Assembly: GCF_016086655.4 (NCBI RefSeq) | Contig: NC_052132.2 | Location: 7,814,805 to 7,878,804 of the forward strand | From: Lepeophtheirus salmonis | Lineage: Eukaryota > Arthropoda > Copepoda > Siphonostomatoida > Caligidae | DNA: 64,000 bases | Reading direction: 5' to 3' | Shown: piece after piece, positions 59,173 to 64,000 of the stretch | Position numbering within the stretch: the stretch's first letter is position 1 | Layout: each line of letters starts with the position of its first letter | Notes under the pieces: model-generated | Seen by the model: the letters and a program-made list of their open reading frames with translations, nothing else | What the model was told of the DNA's origin: nothing | Database searches by the model: none | Made by a program: the position numbers and the translations under genes

Positions 59173-59949
59173 TAAATGTAGAATAGCCAAAGTTTGAGTT
59201 AGAGTTACGACTTCTTCTTTGTAAGAATGACGACAAAATAAGTTTCAAGCAAAATCGTCGTATATATTGTCAATCTATAAAATTGAATTTCATCATTTAA
59301 AGAAATTTTTAATAAAATTATAAAATCAACTGTTCCTTTTTCTTTTCTTTGTAATTTTTTGTTTGTTTTTTATGTAATAAATGAAACATAGAAGACAAAG
59401 CCCCTTCAACCCCTACTAATAAAAAGTTCATAATGCATTAAAAAATGTCCAGTTATTTATTTTTTCTGTCATACAAAAAAAAAGCTCTCATAACTTTTTG
59501 TTTATATACATATATATAAGTTAATAATAAATTTACAAGGCTTGAAATAGGAGCATTTTTATTCAATTTGGCTGTTTTCTGAAATACAAAATGAAACAAA
59601 ATATGGTATGTATATAAATAAAAGCAGCAAAAAGAGAGAGAAAAAAAAGAGATGAAGGTTCCATCAACTAGATTATATATAAAATAAATTAGGACGGTTT
59701 GTTTGTCAAATTTTTCGAATTTTAATTTGTGAAAAAGTTGTCATGCTGTTAGAATTTAATCAATTGAAATGTCATTTTTCTACGATGTCATCTTTAATAG
59801 TGTTGTTTCCGTCCTTATTTAAGCCTGAGGTCATGACCAGTACTTAAAGAAGGAAAAATTGAAACTTCTTAGGGGCATTGAGAGTGTTTTTGCTTTTTTT
59901 TTTAAAGAAAAAATATAATATGTTCGTATTTATATCGAAACATTTATAA

Positions 59950-60150
59950 GGATGCTTACATGACGGTGAACTTTGACTATTTCCATAATTTTATCAAAAA
60001 TTGATCTTCCAGAGCGTGGTACATCTTTCAGATCAAAATTACCAGAATGGAATCGACGAAACCAAAATTGTGCATAATTGACTGTTACCTTTTACGGACC
60101 ATAAATGTTACTTTACATTTTTAGCCGTCTGCTTTGTATTTTCACTTTTA
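59950..60150 (-). pseudogene. Mariner transposase N-terminal relic
   Basis: Minus-strand frame: VNYAQFWFRRFHSGNFDLKD, then VPRSGRSIFDKIMEIVKVHR. This is the W-F-x-R-F-x-S-G-N-F-D-x-K-D-x-P-R-S-G-R-x-I pattern of the N-terminal DNA-binding domain of mauritiana/SETMAR-type mariners. Same type and orientation as 39230-39480. The upstream half is frameshifted, and no catalytic part follows. Confidence 0.68.
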
Positions 60151-60154
60151 TAAA

Positions 60155-61560
60155 AAAAAATGTAAATATTGAAGATTTTCTTTCGTACTTCTATAAAGAA
60201 TACTGATTCAGCACTCATAAAATTGTATAAGAAGTACATTTAATAATGGATTTATTTTTAATATACCTATTATTTTATTCAAATATCTTAATGTGGGTGT
60301 GTGGATGTTTCTCCAAAAATCATCCCTAACCACTCCTTAGATTTTACTTAAATTTTTCATGTAGGTTTTAAGGCTCAAGATATGTTTTTCGTAGCAATTT
60401 GTTTGGTCTATCACGCCCTTTAAACAGTATTTTTCTAAAAACCAATTTTTCGACTAAAAAAACGACTATGTACATTTAAAAGAGAATAATACAAAATATT
60501 TTGACGAAACAACAGTTCATCTTGGATATTTTTTCTTCTTTAAACCTTATAATCTTCTTGTTTTTAAATGAGCAAAGATACACACCATCATGCAACAAGA
60601 ATAAGTCTTAAGATTTTACGGTCTTTATTTTTGAAGTAGAAGAATTCATAATAAATTTTCATTTCTTAATGTCTCGAGCAAAACCAAGCATACCTACTCT
60701 AGTTATATTAAAACAGTGATACATTTTGCAAAACATGTTCAATAATCTTAATACATCTCTTATAATTCTGAATCCATCTCTTATAATTCTGAATCCATCA
60801 GTCCGACAGTCCAAAGAATGGACTAGACTGAATAAATAAGGATCCATACCACGCTAATAAGTAGTGTTAAAAATGGGTGTATCTTTTTAGTTTGTCCGTT
60901 TTTTTTGGAGTTGGTTAACTGAAGAGTAAATGTAAATATCCTGATCGTTTGTCCTTTTTGTTTAATTCCTCAGTAATGAACTTCCTTTTTTTACTACCTT
61001 CAATAATATTCCAAACCTGATTGAATATTTTTGTGTGCTCATAAAACACCTTGAAGATTTCTTGTGGAGTATAATTGCTGTTTGTGGCAGATCCATCCAG
61101 AAAAAGTAGAACTAGAAATTTTTGTCATAGATTTGTTAAGCTTTATAAAGTAGGAGGTGAAATATCCACAAATTGGAGACCACCTTATTAACAGATGTCC
61201 ATCGCTCTCATACAAGAGAAACCAAGCCATACAAGAAAAGGATTAAGATCTTCTTCTTTTTTCATAAAATTAATAAAAGTACAAAAATGAAACGGATGAT
61301 TGAATAACTATAAAATTAAGCAACATTTAAAATCAATTTTTGCTATAGCAGCACATATCTATACTCCTTTGTGCGGTAGTGTTCTTTGCCGTATTTATGG
61401 ACAGTTTTGTAATGTATGCATATGTGTACTATTTTAAAATGTATGTATGTACTGTGGTAAAGAGCAACTAACTAACTAAGGAGGTGAAATATACATAAAG
61501 CATAACAAACCCTTGAGCTGTTCAATCATTTTATTGATCATATAATACTGTTAATGCATT
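60155..61560. other. AT-rich sequence, no gene seen
   Basis: Contains the 21-bp tandem duplication at 60754-60795, a GGACC-like repeat end at 60798-60838 and an 11-bp match to the U6 snRNA 5' region near 61346, none of which makes a gene. The ORF at 61039-61230 has no recognised domain. Confidence 0.5.
60754..60795. repeat. 21-bp tandem duplication
   Basis: CATCTCTTATAATTCTGAAT plus C occurs twice head to tail, without mismatch. On the minus strand it gives an in-phase seven-residue repeat (DGFRIIR) in a short ORF (60659-60847). Perfect identity suggests a recent replication slip. Confidence 0.9.
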
Positions 61561-61565
61561 ATTAC

Positions 61566-62550
61566 TATGGGTGTACTGATGCATCAAAATATAAAAATGT
61601 TTATTTTAAGTATCGGAATCGGCTCAATAATGCTGATTCCATCGATATATATGTATAACTATTTTTATAGATAATATGACTTATTTGACCTTATTTTTGG
61701 ATGCAAAATTACGGTAGCTATCAATAAAACAGCTAGACTATACAACGTCGTTTTATAAAAATTTAAAAAAACAAAGTAGATAGAAAGATTATAAAAATTT
61801 ACAGGTTTGTACAGAAAATTTACTTGAAAGTAACTATTTAGAAATATCCACATTTTTAGTTCCCCATACATTTTAATTGTACCACGAGTTGTTCAAAAAA
61901 GTCCTTAACAGAAGAAGTTGGTTTAAGCGGTTTACTTTGACACCATAAAGTAACTTTTTCACTAAATATTTATTTTTTGTATGTTAGTTGAATAATATTG
62001 ATTATAACAGAAATAGGGTTGAATTAAAAAAGACACAAGTCCAGACTCGATCACTGATTTATTTTCGACCATATTTCAATTCCTATGGCAAGCATATGAA
62101 ACTCATATTAGAACTGGAGACAATAGAAGAGCATTTGATCTCATGTAGGCCAAACCAGTAAAATAATAGAGGCTTATGTTAGTGTAACACAGTTGTTGTT
62201 TTTTTGGGTTTGAAATAGTTAGGATTAGATCTGAGGCTGAGGGGTAAGGAAGTTGACTTCAAATATCTAAAAAAAGAGGGGAACCAACTAAAAAATTAAT
62301 TGACTTCTGAGTACGGAGAGTAATTAAATTTCTAAAATTTAAATTGAATAACAACTAATTATGATTCGTTAATGTACGTATTTTTTTTTCATATCCGTCA
62401 TTAATAAAAAGTAAGACATTGAAAAAAAGTAAACAAATTTGATATTTGTTCATCAAATTCCTTTATAAATAATTAAGGATCATCCATAAAGATGGTATCG
62501 GAATCGGGAGAGTAATCGGCTGAAAATTTGGTATTGGTTCATCCAATTAT
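61566..62550. mobile_element. Possible hAT-like non-autonomous element (weak)
   Basis: The left side reads GGGTGTACTGATGCATCA and AGTATCGGAATCGGCTCA; the right side GGTATCGGAATCGGGAGAGT and AATCGGCTGAAAATTTGG, GGTTCATCC. Strings of TATCGG/ATCGGC are typical ends of some hAT-type elements, but here the two sides are in direct rather than inverted order and I cannot define target duplications. A Leu/Phe-rich minus ORF inside (61665-61871) is not a transposase. Confidence 0.25.
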
Positions 62551-62809
62551 CTAATTAATAGCTAAATAATAATAAAAAAGCTAAATTAGTTAGGTAAATA
62601 CTAATGCAACTTTGGTGGCCGGTATTAGTCTGAGCATGAGGTAATATGGTCTAATAGCAGGTATTTAAAAAGTCATGTCAGAGATCATTGCTATTATTTT
62701 TTAATACACAAAATGAAGGTACATCTACTGTGAACGTTTTAGCTATAGATGTGACCAGAAGTATTTTTTTTTAAAACTTAAACGATTTATAATTGTATTT
62801 TTCTCTTAA

Positions 62810-63150
62810 TTGAGTCGAGATTTTTTAACAATAATAATTGGCAAGGCCACTATTAGCTTTAATCACGGTGTCCAGCCAACGACGGAAGGTGGAAAACGCT
62901 TAGGTGAACTTTTTTGTCTTGTGGGGACAGCATGGAGTATGATAGATACCTCTGCCATCTTGCAGCCGTTTCACAACGTTGTACACTGTTTTCTGCTGTA
63001 TATTGTTAGGCGGATGATATTCTTCACGGCGTTTCTAGCCGAGTACAAATTGTGGATCACTTTGTGTCGCTACTCCTGGACCATTATTTGGAAGACTGAA
63101 AGAAGACCTTCTTTTGTAAATGTTGTTTATAAATGCTTTGGCTAACAAGA
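62810..63150 (-). pseudogene. Mariner transposase relic, N-terminus fused to C-terminal tail
   Basis: Minus-strand reading: RREEYHPPNNIQQKTVYNVV, then KRLQDGRGIYHTPC (helix-turn-helix and following GR-type box), and within about 10 codons FRRWLDTVIKANSG, which is the extreme mariner C-terminus (F-R-x-R-L-x-x-V-I-x-A-x-x-G). About 250 residues with all three catalytic aspartates are missing. The 111-codon plus frame over it (62810-63145) is a shadow. Termini not recognised. Confidence 0.65.
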
Positions 63151-63154
63151 AAAC

Positions 63155-64000
63155 ACAACAGTCGGTTGAAAAAAGTCAACCTAAAGAACTTACGAGTAAA
63201 ACAAATCTTGTTTAAATACTTCAGTCCACCTACATTACTATAATAAATTTTAAAAAATAAGTGATTTTAAAAAATCGTGTCATATTACCCCAGTTATCTT
63301 AATTCTTTATTTTGCATCAAAACTTTTATAAAAATATTCTAAAGATTTCTTCTGAAGTACCTCTAAGGAGCAAAATAAGATAATAGTTCAAGAAATCCTA
63401 CCTTATTAAAAATGTAAAGCATAAAATTTTTTAACTCTAATTCTCTTTTTATGTTCCAGAGAGTGGCTTAAGAAAAAAAAATTAACAATATTTTTTATAC
63501 ATTACAAATATGTCAAGTTATGTATAGCAAAATTAAGAATAAATTCAATATTTTTTTTTACAAACAAAGAGTTTTGCCTTTTTTGTAAAATTTGATTGAG
63601 ATGTACGACCTAAAGAGGTCATCGTCAAACTACTAGAATTTGCATATGTTATTTTTTGAGTGCATGACCAATTTTATGTACTGGCTGAAATCAAAATTTG
63701 AAAAAAAGTTGAAACACAAACCCACCTAATACACATACATATATATCTTTTTATTATCTACTTAAGGAATGAAAGGAAACACAAAGTAATCTAATATAAT
63801 ACAAACGTTTAATTTTATTCCATAAAGAAAGTAGCATTCATAAGTTGAAGATCTACATGTAGATAGATAAATTAGTATTGATTGAATTCATTCATTATTT
63901 AAGTATGGGCCGATAATGTATTTTATTACGGCTAAAGAGTCAGACAATGTGTGTAACCAATGTGTAGAAATTTTCTTTTATTTGTATTTTAACTCAATAA
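63155..64000. other. AT-rich sequence, no gene seen
   Basis: No coding or repeat signal recognised up to the window end. Confidence 0.5.

Larger units (their letters stand above)
57405..59945. other. AT-rich sequence with old dispersed repeats, no gene seen
   Basis: Contains repeat partners at 58880-58990 and 59080-59172 and a loose match at 59689-59745 to 49363-49430. ORFs at 57574-57801 and 58275-58553 are Phe/Lys/Asn-rich without domains. Confidence 0.5.

Noticed and set aside
62810..63145. 111-codon plus-strand ORF
   Set aside because: Antisense of a minus-strand mariner relic with a clear HTH and C-terminal tail.
1..64000. tRNA, rRNA, CRISPR, operon or bacterial signals
   Set aside because: No clover-leaf box pairs, rRNA words, regularly spaced direct repeats or closely packed ORFs were found; the sequence is eukaryotic non-coding in character.

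Overview
This is eukaryotic, strongly AT-rich, mostly non-coding DNA: long homopolymer runs, no operons, no convincing host gene, and many decayed class II transposons. The transposase relics belong to several Tc1/mariner clades. Together with the base composition they suggest an arthropod, most likely a parasitic copepod of the sea-louse type (Lepeophtheirus/Caligus); that assignment is recognition of protein style, not a database match. Nothing excludes the whole window lying in introns of a large gene.

Layout. 0-13 kb: AT-rich sequence with two internally deleted mariner relics (2.7-3.2 kb and 8.3-8.95 kb), a possible LINE scrap (7.7 kb) and a diverged local duplication (10.7/11.6 kb). 12.6-14.4 kb: an orphan minus-strand ORF, a pseudogene of a W-Y-L-x-E-E protein family I recognise by pattern but cannot name, and a weak exon-like segment. 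17.3-18.0 kb: a 5' half of a DD37D (maT-like) mariner. 20.3-22.85 kb: a tandem array of a 0.65-0.9 kb repeat whose third unit is split by a DD41D (rosa-like) mariner. 25.6-29.5 kb: N-terminal mariner relics and a Tc1 relic joined to one of them. 34.0-35.3 kb: exon-like minus-strand ORFs on both sides of a DD34D (Mos1-like) relic. 36.3-38.25 kb: a complete 1309-bp mariner with near-perfect inverted termini, followed by another deleted mariner. 40.5-43.8 kb: a LINE with zinc-knuckle ORF1 and endonuclease/RT ORF2. 46.7-47.75 kb: a mariner inside an older dispersed repeat. 50.8-53.5 kb: three more mariner relics, one holding a 64-bp near-perfect palindrome. 53.8-55.1 kb: a LINE RT relic on the minus strand. 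55.7-57.0 kb: a complete 1274-bp DD37D mariner. 59.9-63.15 kb: further mariner N-terminal relics and a weak hAT-like signature.

Every transposase is broken. The most striking pattern is that copies from many different families keep the N-terminal DNA-binding part and the C-terminal tail but have lost the block with the first catalytic aspartate. Two DD37D copies in opposite orientation also share the same premature stop codon. I found no tRNA, rRNA, CRISPR or bacterial-type feature.
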